64,000 bases of DNA from Blastobasis lacticolella (taxonomy: Eukaryota > Arthropoda > Insecta > Lepidoptera > Blastobasidae): positions 11,420,501 through 11,484,500 of the forward strand of contig LR990053.1 in assembly GCA_905147135.1 (NCBI GenBank). Reading direction: 5' to 3'. A program made the position numbers and the translations under genes. Each line of letters starts with the position of its first letter. Within the stretch, counting starts at the first letter, position 1. This document shows, in pieces, positions 48,200 to 59,216 of the stretch. The notes under the pieces were generated by a model. That model was not told the DNA's origin. It was given only the letters and a program-made list of their open reading frames with translations, and ran no database searches.

Positions 48200-50444
48200 C
48201 TAAAACAGGGAGTATGAAGTTAGCAAAGTGTAAGTTATTTAGATTGTATGGGTAGGGTCCAGGGGGGCTCTGGCTAAGAGTAAACGTCTATTTCCATCTA
48301 AGGAGTATTTTTAGGTCACACAGGTGAAGCTAGATAGATATTCAATAAAAAAAATCATCTGGGCGTTAATGTCCCGGTTGTGCTCTCGCGCACGATGACC
48401 AGGCTTGACCAGATTGGATTATGGTTACACATTCAGTAGTCAAAATGTGCAGGTTTCATCACGATATTTTCTCTTACTGTAATTGGTTAGTGTTTAACTA
48501 ATGTATATACCAAACTCAGAAAAGAGTACATGGGGGCAGTGGGATTCGAACCCGGTACCTCTCGTTAGTGAGTCGGATACCTTTACCACTAGGCCAAGAT
48601 ACTTATCTTTGGAGCATACCTATGCTCCGTAGATAAGTATTCTGTATCCTAATAAATAATATATTCTCTAAATATTCTCTAATAAATCGGTATATATTGG
48701 TTTTCAATAATAGATAGAGGATTCAAGAGAATGGTTTATAGGGTAGGACAACACGCGTACGAAGTCGCAGCGGACCAGCTTTGTAACTAATATTTTACAA
48801 TATATTGTAATGTACACAGCACAAAACATACCCCACGAGATTCGGTGAAGGGCTTGCCATAACGAAAAATTTCGCAGCACTGTATTTCTTTAATGTCTCA
48901 GGTGATAGAATGTTCCTGATGTCCACCCTTTTCTTTAATTCTCCGACTTGAGAGGTCACAAAAAATACTATCTGCGTATCTTCTGCAAAGAATAATATGT
49001 AATTACTAACATTAACATTCATCATCACAGCCCATAACAGTCCACTGCAGGACTTAGGGCCTCTCCCACGAAAGAGGAGGTTATTTCCATAATCTCCACG
49101 CTTCGCAGGTGGGTTGGAGATCGTAGTGTTGTAAATATAACAATGGAAAACGCTGCTGCCCATTTTCCAGCCTACGGAGACTAAGATATTTTGTCTCGAA
49201 AACATTAGTCGCCTTGTACGACACCCACGAGTGTAAGGGGTTGGTGCTATTCTACTCTGCCGGACACCACTCGGCTAACATTAACATTATTGCGACATTA
49301 TTAGTATCAGAAATACGAGCTACATGCACGAAAATGGTTTGTCATCAACATCAGTATGTTAAGCAGCGCATCTACCGCATCGGAAGGATTTCGGACTTTA
49401 TGTTGAATCCTATGAATTAGATCAGGAAATCCACGCCGGATATCTGTATATCTATGTATGACGTCTTTCGCATTAGGTAAACGTACCATTCGGCTACCTA
49501 TCACTTTCGCGAGTTGCCATTATGTCATGAAAATGCTAATGCAAAAATCTGATAGCAGTGGACGAACCCAATCGTAATTTTGTAAATATCGATGTTCTGG
49601 CCGCTGCGTACACGCCGATTTCGATACAGTGAACGCGCAGAGAGAGAACATTAGCCCTCACCCATTTTTCTTTAAAAAAACATCAAGACTGCGGCCGCGC
49701 CCGCAAATAATAATCTATATATCTATCTATATCAGCTCGAATCATCCCAGTGCTGGGCAAAGGCCTCCCCCCCGATTCCTCCACTCTTCTTCTTCAATAA
49801 TAATAATAATAATAAAAGTATTTATTTTATTACAATTTATTTAATACAGACATTATACATCAGAGTATACATCAGTTTTTTCAAATCTTACAAAGGTTTA
49901 ACTTAATAGATAATGCAATCAGAGTGGACCCCTGAACTTGACACTAGGTAACTGTGATATCAAGGTCAGTGATTTCTCATTGATATAAAATATTTGTGCA
50001 AGGGTTGAGTGATAGCTTCTACGCGTTTCGCTCTCGCGTTGAGGTCACGACCTACCTAACCTCAGCCCAGTCCAACTGCTTTTATCGTTAGATTCTGGCT
50101 ACTGATTTATAAATCCAACTACACTCTAGCTTGTTGAAAATATTATGTGCTAAAAAGAACTCAATAATATCTTTGTAGCCGTGTGATATCTAAAATGGAG
50201 AAGTCTTAGGTCCAGCTGTGAATGTTATGGGCTGTCGATGATGATGATGAGAAACAAAGATTGTGATGGTGTATGATGACTTACTGGTACAACATGATGT
50301 AGGGCTTCTAATAAAATCTTTCATGTGATAACGGTGTTTGTCGTCCGGTGCATGTTTATGACCCTTCTTTTTATAATCATTCTTTTTACAATCAGAAATT
50401 GACATAATCAAATAAAACACTAATATGGTAGCATAACAATTCAT
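47635..50444 (-). CDS. GT31-fold beta-1,3-galactosyltransferase-like protein, probably catalytically inactive, three exons
   Basis: Exons 50444-50285, 48982-48832 and 48199-47635 join in phase into a complete 291-residue protein. Residues 1-18 (MNCYATILVFYLIMSISD) are a signal peptide or signal anchor. Then come a Lys/His-rich stem, the R-R-x-x-I-R-like block (KKRVDIRN, about 70-77), SYVDILEGNFTEGFKNETHT, LLGLWWAATNC, FIVKLSSEYV, KYYVSEKEY, KYPPYLCDYLY and FFVGDVFVTGILPR. That order is the GT31 (Galactosyl_T) core. Active members have a DDD/DxD metal site after the FxxK strand; here residues 159-161 are S-S-E. The E-D-V near the end is G-D-V (252-254), and the Gly-rich loop after YPPY is lost. 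Family members transfer galactose or GlcNAc in the Golgi; with these residues missing I infer a pseudoenzyme or a strongly diverged function. Length is slightly short for the family (about 300-400). Confidence 0.88.
48352..48597 (-). repeat. SINE A copy 6 in GT31-like gene intron
   Basis: The tail ATCATCTGGGCGTTAATGTC and head GGGATTCGAACCCGGTACCT to AGGCCAAG are present. About 100 bp of the body, including the GC-rich block, are deleted. Confidence 0.8.
48599..48640. repeat. 20-bp inverted repeat, 2-nt loop, at SINE A end
   Basis: ATACTTATCT-TT-GGAGCATA, CC, TATGCTCC-GT-AGATAAGTAT: 18 of 20 positions paired. It starts right at the outer end of SINE A copy 6. Confidence 0.9.
48738..48791 (+). 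mobile_element. Degraded Helitron 3' end in GT31-like gene intron
   Basis: TAGGGTAGGACAACACGCGT and ACGAAGTCGCAGCGGACC resemble the Helitron 3' hairpin region. The CTAG terminus has decayed. Confidence 0.4.
48832..48982 (-). CDS. GT31-like gene, exon 2
   Basis: Acceptor TATTCTTTGCAG, donor GG|GTATGT. It encodes DTQIVFFVTSQVGELKKR then VDIRNILSPETLKKYSA and AKFFVMASPSPNLV, the N-terminal beta strand and R-x-x-I-R block of the GT31 domain. The canonical Trp after IR-x-T is replaced (NIL). Entry in phase 1 and exit in phase 2 match exons 1 and 3. Confidence 0.88.
49020..49274 (-). mobile_element. Family B short element, 255 bp, with exact 14-bp target duplication
   Basis: The element lies on the minus strand in the intron before exon 2 of the GT31-like gene. 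CTAACATTAACATT occurs exactly at 49006-49019 and 49275-49288 on either side. This defines the ends of the family and shows insertion by target-primed reverse transcription. Its (ATG)n 3' tail is like that of RTE LINEs in this window. The long ORF across it is not a gene. Confidence 0.85.
49738..49798 (-). repeat. RTE LINE 3' terminal fragment in GT31-like gene intron
   Basis: CCCAGTGCTGGGCAAAGGCC on the plus strand is the complement of the GGCCTTTGCCCAGCACTGGG that ends many lepidopteran RTEs. An (AAT)n run follows on the other side. Confidence 0.65.
49794..49815 (+). repeat. (AAT)n microsatellite
   Basis: About seven AAT units next to the RTE tail; on the minus strand it follows AATAAATA-like sequence. 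Confidence 0.85.
50195..50252 (+). repeat. Family B 3' end fragment
   Basis: GAGAAGTCTTAGGTCCAGCT and GTTATGGGCTGTCGATGATG correspond to the last part of the element. It lies just inside intron 1 of the GT31-like gene, 30 bp from the donor. Confidence 0.5.
50285..50444 (-). CDS. GT31-like gene, exon 1 (signal anchor and stem)
   Basis: ATG at 50444 opens a hydrophobic run followed by CKKNDYKKKGHKHAPDDKHR and then MKDFIRSPTSCCT. The donor is ACCA|GTAAGTCA, and the exon ends one base into a Lys codon. This ATG is the only Met preceding the hydrophobic segment in the frame. Confidence 0.83.
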
Positions 50445-50756
50445 TGCAATGTTGTTTAAAGTATTTTAACTGTTAATTCAGTATAATAAGTATTTAAAAT
50501 ATTACAAACTGGCAATGATTTTTTAAACGTGTCAAAATGTAACTTTTGTACCAAGGATTTTGGATGCTCTATGGTCCAAAATCTTTGTTTTGTATGTAAG
50601 ATATATTATGTGTTTACGGTTACACATGATAAGGTTCAAAATTATTTGCTTTGCATGCTAAATGACAGAGTATAAATTGTAACAGAGTATATAAAAGCTT
50701 CTGTAAAACAATGGCAAAAAAAAGACAAAAGAAACTTTTTACTTAAAAGGAGATTT

Positions 50757-51114
50757 TTCATCATCATCATCATTATCATGGCATAAATATCCCCGTTGTG
50801 CTGGCCTAGGGTTCTAATCGAGGATTTGGCAGACCAATGACTGTAATCTAACCTCCGTGACCCTGTAAACACGGAAACCTGACAATCGGATCAAATGACA
50901 ATTGGATGACAAATATTGGATCACAGTTACACATTCAGTCACCTGAATGTGAAGGTTTCCTCACGATGTTTCCCTCAGTAAAAGAGCATCGGCTAGTGTT
51001 CAACTAATGTACTTACATAACTCAGAAAGTCATTGGTACATGGCGGCACTGAGGATCGAAATCGGTACCTCTCGCTTACGAGTCCGATCTACTAGCCATT
51101 GGGCCACCGACGCT
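50757..51114 (-). repeat. SINE A copy 7
   Basis: It runs from a (CAT)n/ATTATCATGGCATAAAT tail to the head ending GGGCCACCGACGC. Box B is mutated (GAGGATCGAAATCGG). The GC-rich core is eroded. Confidence 0.75.
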
Positions 51115-51238
51115 TATGTTTATATTACTCAAATATACTCATATATTACTCTATGGGTCCAGTCATTCGGTCGTCCATTCATTCAGTCGTTGGTCAGTCA
51201 GTCAATCTATCATTTTGAAGTCAGTTGATATCTTCAGT

Positions 51239-51300
51239 AGATAATTTTTTTTCTCTATAGTTGATCTGGATAACTGGACCATAGAGAAAAAAAATTATCT
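51239..51300. repeat. Perfect 20-bp inverted repeat, 22-bp spacer
   Basis: AGATAATTTTTTTTCTCTAT (51239-51258) and its complement (51281-51300). Confidence 0.93.
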
Positions 51301-52644
51301 TGGACAGACGATTCCCGATCGTACGTCGGTTTAGACCGGATGTTTTTCATTGTTATTTAAGTGCATGTTCATGGGTGTGTGCCTCCTAGTGCAGAGATAA
51401 ACACCACAAGTCCCATCTGGTATAAAAGTTAAATGCGTAGGGGTTCATTACAAGAATAATATTAACACTCATTTGATAAATTAAACCTTCTCCTTCTTTT
51501 GTTGTTCGTCGGTTAAAAACCGAGATATGTTATAACTTGTAAACTGCATTACTCCACAAATATAATACTAAAAAAAGGTAAAAATTACTCTTGCGTAGCT
51601 GAGACCATTTTCGCAGCTCTAGTTAATTTATTGCTTCCATAACAGGTCATTGTACAAACAATAGGTTCATACAATCCATGGCTGTGATTTATGTTTCCCC
51701 AGTGACCTCAGAGGCGTAACTAGGGCGTTTCTTAACGCCAAAAATCCTATGACAATACCTTCAGAATGTTAATGGGTCGTCACATGGTGACAAAACAATG
51801 GGTTTCATAAATCTCTTTTTGCGATAATGACCCACTAAACTACAAGGCTGAGAGGATGGCAGGCTCTAATGAATAATTATTTATCTTGTTTTCCTATCAA
51901 GAGAGGTTTACGTGTAGGTAGATTTGTTGCTTGTCTATTTTCATGTAAATAAATTAAATCACCTTAATTTCATTACAAACAAACTTAACATATGAAACCT
52001 CACTTAAAAAAATCTAAATTCAATCAAAGAAACTATGTACAGAAGTAACAAAAGTAAGCATATACTTATAGAGTAGCAAAGGCAGGCCTATCCCACAATG
52101 GGATTTCTCCAACCTTAGACCTTCTGAATGGAGATCTAACGAGCGATCATAAATTAAATTACTTACATTAATGTCTACAAGTGGGTACCTAATAATTAAC
52201 ATAAAGAACACTTTCTACATTAGTTACGGATGTATAACTCACCCATAACATAACATTGAATTACTTACAATTAGATATGGTACCTATAGGAGTATAATTT
52301 AGAATTTTATCTTTGGTAAAATACGAACATAAAGACCCGAAGATATCGAAACACTTCAATTCGATTACTAGGTACACTTTATTAGTACAGTTATCTGTGA
52401 AGTCCCCGTAAACGTTTTACATTACGGCTGTATATCAACAAAGATAGTTTTGATATCGTAATGAAGCTTCAATGTAGCGTTTTTTGTAGTGAAGTGACAT
52501 TGTTGATTTTAGTATAGTAGTTGGGGGACTATAGAGGACACGTCGACAGCATTTTCTGTTGAATATTTCAACCCAGCGATTTTCAAATCGTTTAAATTTA
52601 ATATTTTGGACAAACTTGTATTTTTTTTAAATAAAATTTAGAAC

Positions 52645-52848
52645 TTAATATTTTTTGTACAGAAAGGCTGTACGATTTAGAGCAGCAATGTTACACGGAT
52701 TAATTGCACTTTGATTCCACGGAATCGGACAATTGCCATCTCGACTGGTGTATTTTGAAAAATCAACACCACCCTTCCGACCACCACCAACATTTCCACC
52801 AGGTGGCCCGCTTGCCTGTTTGTTTGCCGTATTAAATAAAAAAGACAT
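52645..52848 (-). CDS. Small intact ORF of unknown function (67 aa)
   Basis: An ATG-initiated frame at 52848 runs to TAA with the sequence MSFLFNTANKQASGPPGGNV, GGGRKGGVDFSKYTSRDG, then NCPIPWNQSAINPCNIAALN and RTAFLYKKY. The Gly/Pro-rich linker followed by a Pro-Trp-Asn-Gln segment with two Cys reads unlike random AT-rich sequence. I do not recognise the family. An A/T-rich stretch follows the stop, so a processed copy of a gene elsewhere is possible. Confidence 0.35.
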   Translation of the reverse strand: MSFLFNTANKQASGPPGGNVGGGRKGGVDFSKYTSRDGNCPIPWNQSAINPCNIAALNRTAFLYKKY

Positions 52849-55106
52849 GTCTAAAACAAACTTATATTTCTTGAATTAGAAATTTAGATCGTCCGTTGTA
52901 GTCTTTTGATTATAAAAATAACGGGTGGGGAACACACGGTCATTGGTTTTAACGTAAAACGTCTACCTTGGGAGCTTTAAGAAACTCTCGAATTCTCATC
53001 GCTCACTCAGCACCGGACATTCGGGTACCCACGTGTGGCCCATGGCCCGTCTTTCCGACGACAGCTGTCTTTGTATTTCTTGCTAGCTCTTGCACGGGCT
53101 GAGGCCGACATATTTAATTATCGTATATTTTTAACACCTTTTGCTTATTTTTACTATAAATACCTATTGTACAATTTACACAATCTTTTATACGGATCGA
53201 TTGTTTTAGATAAACTCAATAAATACAGTAAGAATCACCGCCTTATCATGTGTGAGTTTGACTGAATAAAATACAAGGGAGCGCGCTTTCGTTTTTTTAA
53301 TGAAGTGCCCCCGCAGCCCCACCCGCCCCCGACACAAATTCGAGGTCAAAACAGTGAGCTGACTATATAAGCTAAACAAAAACACTAGATTCATATTTGT
53401 AAGACAGAATATATAGCAGTTATTAAGGTAAGACGATATAGACATTTTCGTTACAGTCCAGTCTGTGTGATTTTAAAGACGATTCACGTCAGAAAAACGA
53501 GTAGGTAAGGGTATTCGCTTTAAGTCAAAACTTAGTTACAATACAAAGAAACCTAACTTACATTGTAAAGAAAGCTTCCGCAACATTGTTACCTGGACGC
53601 TCATCTCACTATTGGAGGTTAGCTTAATTTTCTTGGCACATTACCCTTGTTTGAGGAAGTTTTGCCAATAGAGGTGCGAAATGAGTCCGTGTTCTATCTC
53701 CATTATCGGCTTGTTTAACCGCCAACGCTACAGGAGATGGCGATAAAGTGACATTGTCGTTTACACTCGAGCGCTGGTTAATAGTCACTTTGACGGCCTT
53801 TAAAATCTTAGCTTTGGACTGCTCGTTTCGGAGACCATCTACTCTTAATACGTTTTCTATTGATTTTAAATTGATTCGCGGATATCGTCTTCTTACGGGT
53901 ACATTAACTTTTAAAAATTATGTCGATAGCACAGAAATGTGGTCGATAGTTAAAAGTTTGTATAGTGTTTCTTGATGCATCATCGTGTTTATATGTACAC
54001 GTTCTAAACGGTACCCACTTTCTAAAACATTGCTCGGTGATGATTCGGATGAAACCGGTCGCAATATATTAAGTTTATTTTTATTATAGTGGAACTTGTG
54101 TAAAAAAAGTGTTTTAAGTCTATCAATGAGCAGTTTCCCTATAGGTATCTAAAGCATTCCTAACCACTCACTAGATGGCGCCCCGACAATTTTGGTAATT
54201 GATAATCGCTTGAAATAGGTTCTTAGCAAATTATATGAGTATTGGATAATATTATATTTATCAATAGTTTTCAACAATTTTAGAGGTTGTAATAAATTAT
54301 TGCAAAAAAAAAAACATAAATTAGACTGAGTTAGTTCGTTTCATGGACGTTAGGATCAAGAATGGCTGTAATACAAATATGTAATTTGTATTAAAATGGA
54401 ACATAGTGCCTACTTATATAAATATTTCTTTGTACATTTCGTTCAACCTTTAACAATTATGTTTATATTAATAAACATTTTATTTTTAAGTTGAGTATTA
54501 CTTGGCTGCATGAAATCACTGCCACCATCATACAAATTTAAAAAAGATTACCAAAATTGTAGGAGCGCCCTCTATTGATGCTTTTTGAAACCAACTGACA
54601 ATACCTACTGGAAAACTCCTCATTATGTTAGTCTCTGCCTATATCTACCTTTGAATGCTTAGAAAATGTGTCTGAATGAATACACTAAAGATGCAACGTA
54701 CAGTTACTGAATATTGCAGTTGTTTAATGTGATCGTGCGATCACGGCTCGCGCGCATTCGCAGCGTGTTCGCTAGATCTACACTAGTTTGAATATTTTAG
54801 ATATCTATAGGATAATAACAGCAGAATAAAGCTGTTTATGAGGTAGAAAGAGAAAATTGACATTTTGCTGTACGAGGCGAAATGGGCGTAAGTCTAATTG
54901 AATTACACTCCAACGGAAGCTTATTAATAATACATAGAATAATAATACGACAATAAACGTCACCGAAAAATCGAGATGCAGGTAAATTAAACAAGTAGTA
55001 CTTTTATTGACGTTTTTTTATTCTTTAATTTTGATGTTTATTCAAAGATTTATGTTTAAAAATGTAATTTGGCTAAAACATGCATATATAAATTTATGCA
55101 TATTTA

Positions 55107-55529
55107 TTGAATACCGACCACTTCACGCCGCCACTCGCTAGCACAAGTGTGTTCTCGCGGGCGATAAGCAGTAAAAGGCGCGGCAGAGACACTGCTATCT
55201 CTTTTATCTTAGTATTGAGAGAAGGAAACAAAGGCTCCGTCTGTGGAAAAAAATTCGATGATCAAATCAAAGAACACCCACTTAGGTACTTTACTTACAT
55301 CACTGACTCTGCGGGCCAAAGAGGAGGTTGGTCTCCGACGTCAAGCACTCAATCTCCCGATCCTCTGAAAATCGATCAGGTCCTTCAGCCCATCGTCCAT
55401 TCAGCATCTAAGTCATGGAACTGGTCATTTACCTATCAGACAGCCCTCTTATTGGCACCATTCTCTTTAGCCAGGGCAGAGTCGCAGCTTTGTGTTTTCT
55501 ATTATTCTTCTTCCCCTGTACCTATTTAA
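55107..55529 (+). other. Unassigned 140-codon open frame
   Basis: The frame contains SVFSRAISSKRRGRDTAISF, KEHPLRYFTYITDSAGQ and WNWSFTYQTALLLAPFS. It is the longest open stretch in an otherwise gene-free area, but it begins without a convincing ATG context and matches no family I know. It could be a degraded transposon segment on either strand. Confidence 0.15.
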
Positions 55530-55998
55530 TTAGTTTTGAGGTTTACGCCTATAAAGTAATTTTTGTATAAAGATAATCTCCGCCGCTGGTTGTCCACACG
55601 AAATACCTTCTATCAAAAAGATTGGAAAGCTAGTTAGTTACCTTCATGGTAGCTTTTTTTATTGACAGGCAATTTTTTTTCTTTGCTCTATGCCGTCTAT
55701 CAATTTTACAATTTAGCTTTTAAGTACAAACATGAGCATGACTTATTGAATTTATGATTAAACGGTCTTGTTTGTTAAAGGTTATGTTGGACTCATTAAT
55801 CAACATCATTGATAGATTAAGCATTGCGATTAGTGTAAATCAATCAACCTTAATCTTGATGAGCCATCTAATACTAAGGTACCTATATTTATCGTAGTTG
55901 GTTTGATGTCTTGAAAATTTTCTACAACGATATTTTAGTATTGTGTGTGTTAAGGCTTGCAAATGTTTTGATACTTTCAATACATATGAATGAAACAG

Positions 55999-56255
55999 TC
56001 CTGTGATGTCCGTCAGAATAAAATAGCACCAACCCCATACAATCTGGATGTCGTACAAGGTGACTAACGTTTTCGAGACAAAGATCTAGAGTCTCCGTAG
56101 GTTGGAAAATGGGCAGCAGCTTTTTCCATTGTTATATTTATAACACCGCGATCTCCAACCCGCTTTCCAAGCGTGGAGATTACGGTTATGACCTCCCTTC
56201 TCGTGGGAGAGGCCCTGAGTCCTACAGTGGACTGTTATGGGCTGTGATGATGATG
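55999..56255 (+). repeat. Family B short element, full length
   Basis: CTGTGATGTCCGTCAGAATA to GGGCTGTGATGATGATG, collinear with the 3.5-kb copy. The 62-codon ORF inside it is not a gene. Confidence 0.75.
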
Positions 56256-56312
56256 TATAAAACGGTTAATAGTGTGTTGTTACTCTGTTTGTACTAATAA
56301 TAATACTAGTAA

Positions 56313-56678
56313 TCTCCGGAAAAACTGGACGGATTTAAAAGAATTTTTTGCTGGGTATCAAGTGCCTGGCTAGTCCAATTATAAAAAAAAAACTGGAACA
56401 CCTGATGTAGATACATAATAGACCAGGTAAACTATAAAAAACATTTTAATGGCGCTGAACGGATTTTTTTGGGTTTTCAGTTTTGTAGTTTGGGGTCCAA
56501 CTTAAAATCTAGGCCATGTTTCACCTAATTCAGTTGGGTAGAACCGGAGACAGAGCTTGACCTCTCCGTAGTACTTATCTTTCATACATAAAAGAGGTCA
56601 TTTAAAATGTACGCTTAGGAAAAGATAAATTGCCCTAAAAACTGTTTCCACGCGGACAAAGTCACGGGCAAAAGCTAG
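56313..56678 (+). mobile_element. Helitron-like non-autonomous element, about 366 bp
   Basis: The 3' end shows a hairpin CGCGGAC-AAA-GTCACG, spacer, and CTAG at 56675-56678 followed by T. A plausible 5' TC (56313) preceded by A lies at TCTCCGGAAAAACTGGACGG. The 3' end GGACAAAGTCACGGGCAAAA is a widespread lepidopteran Helitron ending. No coding content. Confidence 0.5.
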
Positions 56679-58899
56679 TAAATACATATACACACATTTT
56701 CCCGTACGGGGTAAGTAAAGACCACATTGTTGCTTTTACTACGGTCCTGACAAATCTCTCTCGCTTCTTATTAACTAGATATAATTAGTACTTAAAATTC
56801 TGTGAGAGCCGTGTTCTCAATGGGTTCGTGTTAAATGAATATGAATGTAGGATAAGTTTTAATAAAGAATTCGAAGACTAGTGTAGTATTAAAAATACTA
56901 CACTTGCACTTGGTGGAAGGCTTTATTTATGCTGTATTTATAGGTAGTATTTTAATATTACTTTTAGATAATGAAAGTGTCAACACAATATTTCATCACA
57001 AAAATGTCGATACGTTGAATTACGAAATTACGATAAAACTAAGTGACGTGAAATATTACCGTCGTACCAGCGAATACAATTTCATGTTTCAATAGTCACG
57101 CGAAATATAAAAAGAGATTAATATTTAGATAAAGTACGCACTAATATTTCTTTGTAAATTATAGTGGATACCCCTACTTACCTTTTTTTTCTTTAAAACC
57201 TTGAGTCACTCTATTGTTGAAAATGGCGTTAAAATCCGTAGCAAAGTTTAAAAGAAAATCGTACATACATACATAGGGACAGACGGGCTGCAACTGAACC
57301 TAAGAGCTTTTACAAATTGTGACCCGAATACGAGAAAATACAGACAAAGTAGTCGAGAAAGTCAAGAAGGCAAGGTATTAGTATAGGTATTAGATAGTTA
57401 CTTTACTTTATTATTTATTGTACACAACATGTCAAGGTATTAGAAATGTACAAAGGCGAGCTTAACTCAACAATTGAATGATTACCTATCAAAATCACCA
57501 ATTCATTACCCCATTTGATAATCCATCAAATAACCATTTATCTACTTACCCAAAGGACGTACACACTTACGTTGAAATTATAACTGAGCTAAGAGAGTGA
57601 GCGGCGGCGAAATAATTAGAATAAATTGTTCTCATTACCAAGTTCTCTTTGAAACTGCGGCGCGGGCATGTGCGAAGCAATACATCAAAATACATGGACG
57701 TACTAAGACTGTTATGGTATGAACGTGACGTACATCATCCAAATATGAAATGAACAGAGGACGTTTAGTTATTATTAGTATACTTTTAAGCACTCTAAGC
57801 TTTGCCTAGTTTGGGGCTGGGTGGTGTAAATTTGTCCAGCATATTATTATGAGTGAATAAGTTTTGCTCTGTATACCCTTCGACAGAGGAGACTGAGCGG
57901 CCGACGATCACGACGTAGAGCAGAATCGGCAGAACATCATGACGGAACATTGGAACATCACTACAGAATATTGATACTAAACTAACGTAAGTCATGCCAA
58001 TGTTAATACTTACGTAAGTTACGTCGCGCACTGCAGTCACGCAATCCCAGTCTCTGCAGGTGACCGCGGAGAGAAGTTGGGATAAGGCCATTGGTTTTGA
58101 TTTCAGTGATCTCGCTGGCCATATATCGGTAACCTCGTCTACACCCCGGATACTAAATGTTTTTGTCTTTAATAGCTTTGGCAAGATATTCACCAAGAGC
58201 GATAGTGACGTTCATTAATAACACATACGACTTCACCCAGTGCAACAAACTAGAGGGAATACCTAGGCCCGAGCTAATTTTAGCTAGCATGGTGTTATTA
58301 CCACGAAATCGAAGGAATTACGAAAAAGAATAAGGCACAGGCCTGGAGAGCTTGTCAAATAGAAATTGTTGAGTTTTCTGAAAACGAATGTATATAACCG
58401 TTTTAATGACACCCATATTTATAAGCCCTCAACTCAATTACCAACTTTCAAACTCGGAAGTTAGGGAAACTTCTGTGGTTAATTAGAACCACTGCAATAC
58501 GGTAATTAATGTAATACTTTGATGGCAACCTCTGCGTGCTCTGCCAGGAGGCACGGAATGTTTAAAAATTGTGGAGGTAACTAGTCAAGTTCGGAAAGCA
58601 TCTGACCTGGTTTTGCTTGGAAGAAGCCTCGTATTCTTGTGTCTAATTAATTAAGCAATTAATTCAGTCAACTTTCTGATTTTATTATTTCATTGTTAAA
58701 GTTTAAAATGGTCGTCGAGAACATCACGTATTCTCAACGACTTCGATTCTAGTCTTTCACTGCCTTTTCGATCACAATCTTTTTGTTATACCCCTAAGAC
58801 TTATAAGTTTTACCCTCAAAAACTGGTCAAAGTTTCATCGTTGTCAGTCTAGATTATTTACCGTATGTCTCTTCAGCAACATCACAGATCTAGAACAAA
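56679..58899. other. No supported gene
   Basis: The 133-codon minus frame at 57795-58196 begins MVNILPKLLKTKTFSIRG and is open but matches nothing I know and lacks splice or signal features. The remainder is AT-rich. Confidence 0.4.
56880..56904. repeat. 11-bp inverted repeat, 3-nt loop
   Basis: AGTGTAGTATT, AAA, AATACTACACT: perfect. Confidence 0.9.
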
Positions 58900-59216
58900 A
58901 GAGAGGTACTGGCTTCGAATCTTACGGCCGCCAGGTACCTACCAATGACTCTTTTCTGAGTTATGTACTTTAGTTGATTACTAACCGATGCTCTTACGGT
59001 GAGGGAAAACATCGTGATACAACCTGCACATTCAGGCGACTGAATGTTTAACCATCATCCAATATGGTGTGATACCCAAAGTTGCAGGGTCACGGAGGTT
59101 AGATAGCAGTCGCTCTACTGGCATTGCTTGATTTGCCAAATCCTGGATCATTGTCAAGACGAACGCCAGGCCCTCGTGCGCGAGAGCACAACCGGGACAT
59201 TAACGCCAAGATGGTA
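58900..59216 (+). repeat. SINE A copy 8, head damaged
   Basis: Box B-like GGCTTCGAATCTTACGG and the full body to CGGGACATTAACGCCAAGAT are present; the box A part is missing. The ORF read across it on the other strand is a shadow. Confidence 0.75.

Noticed and set aside
48795..49205. 136-codon minus-strand frame taken as one exon
   Set aside because: Only 48832-48982 is exon; the upstream half is the family B element and an intron, as shown by the TTTGCAG acceptor and the target duplication.
50190..50284. Continuation of GT31-like exon 1 beyond the GTAAGT donor
   Set aside because: The His-rich end (SHHHHRQ) is the antisense reading of the (GATGAT) tail of a family B fragment; splicing at 50285 gives the in-phase protein.
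57795..58196. 133-codon minus frame as a membrane protein
   Set aside because: Hydrophobic stretches are present, but no family resemblance, start context or splice partner was found.
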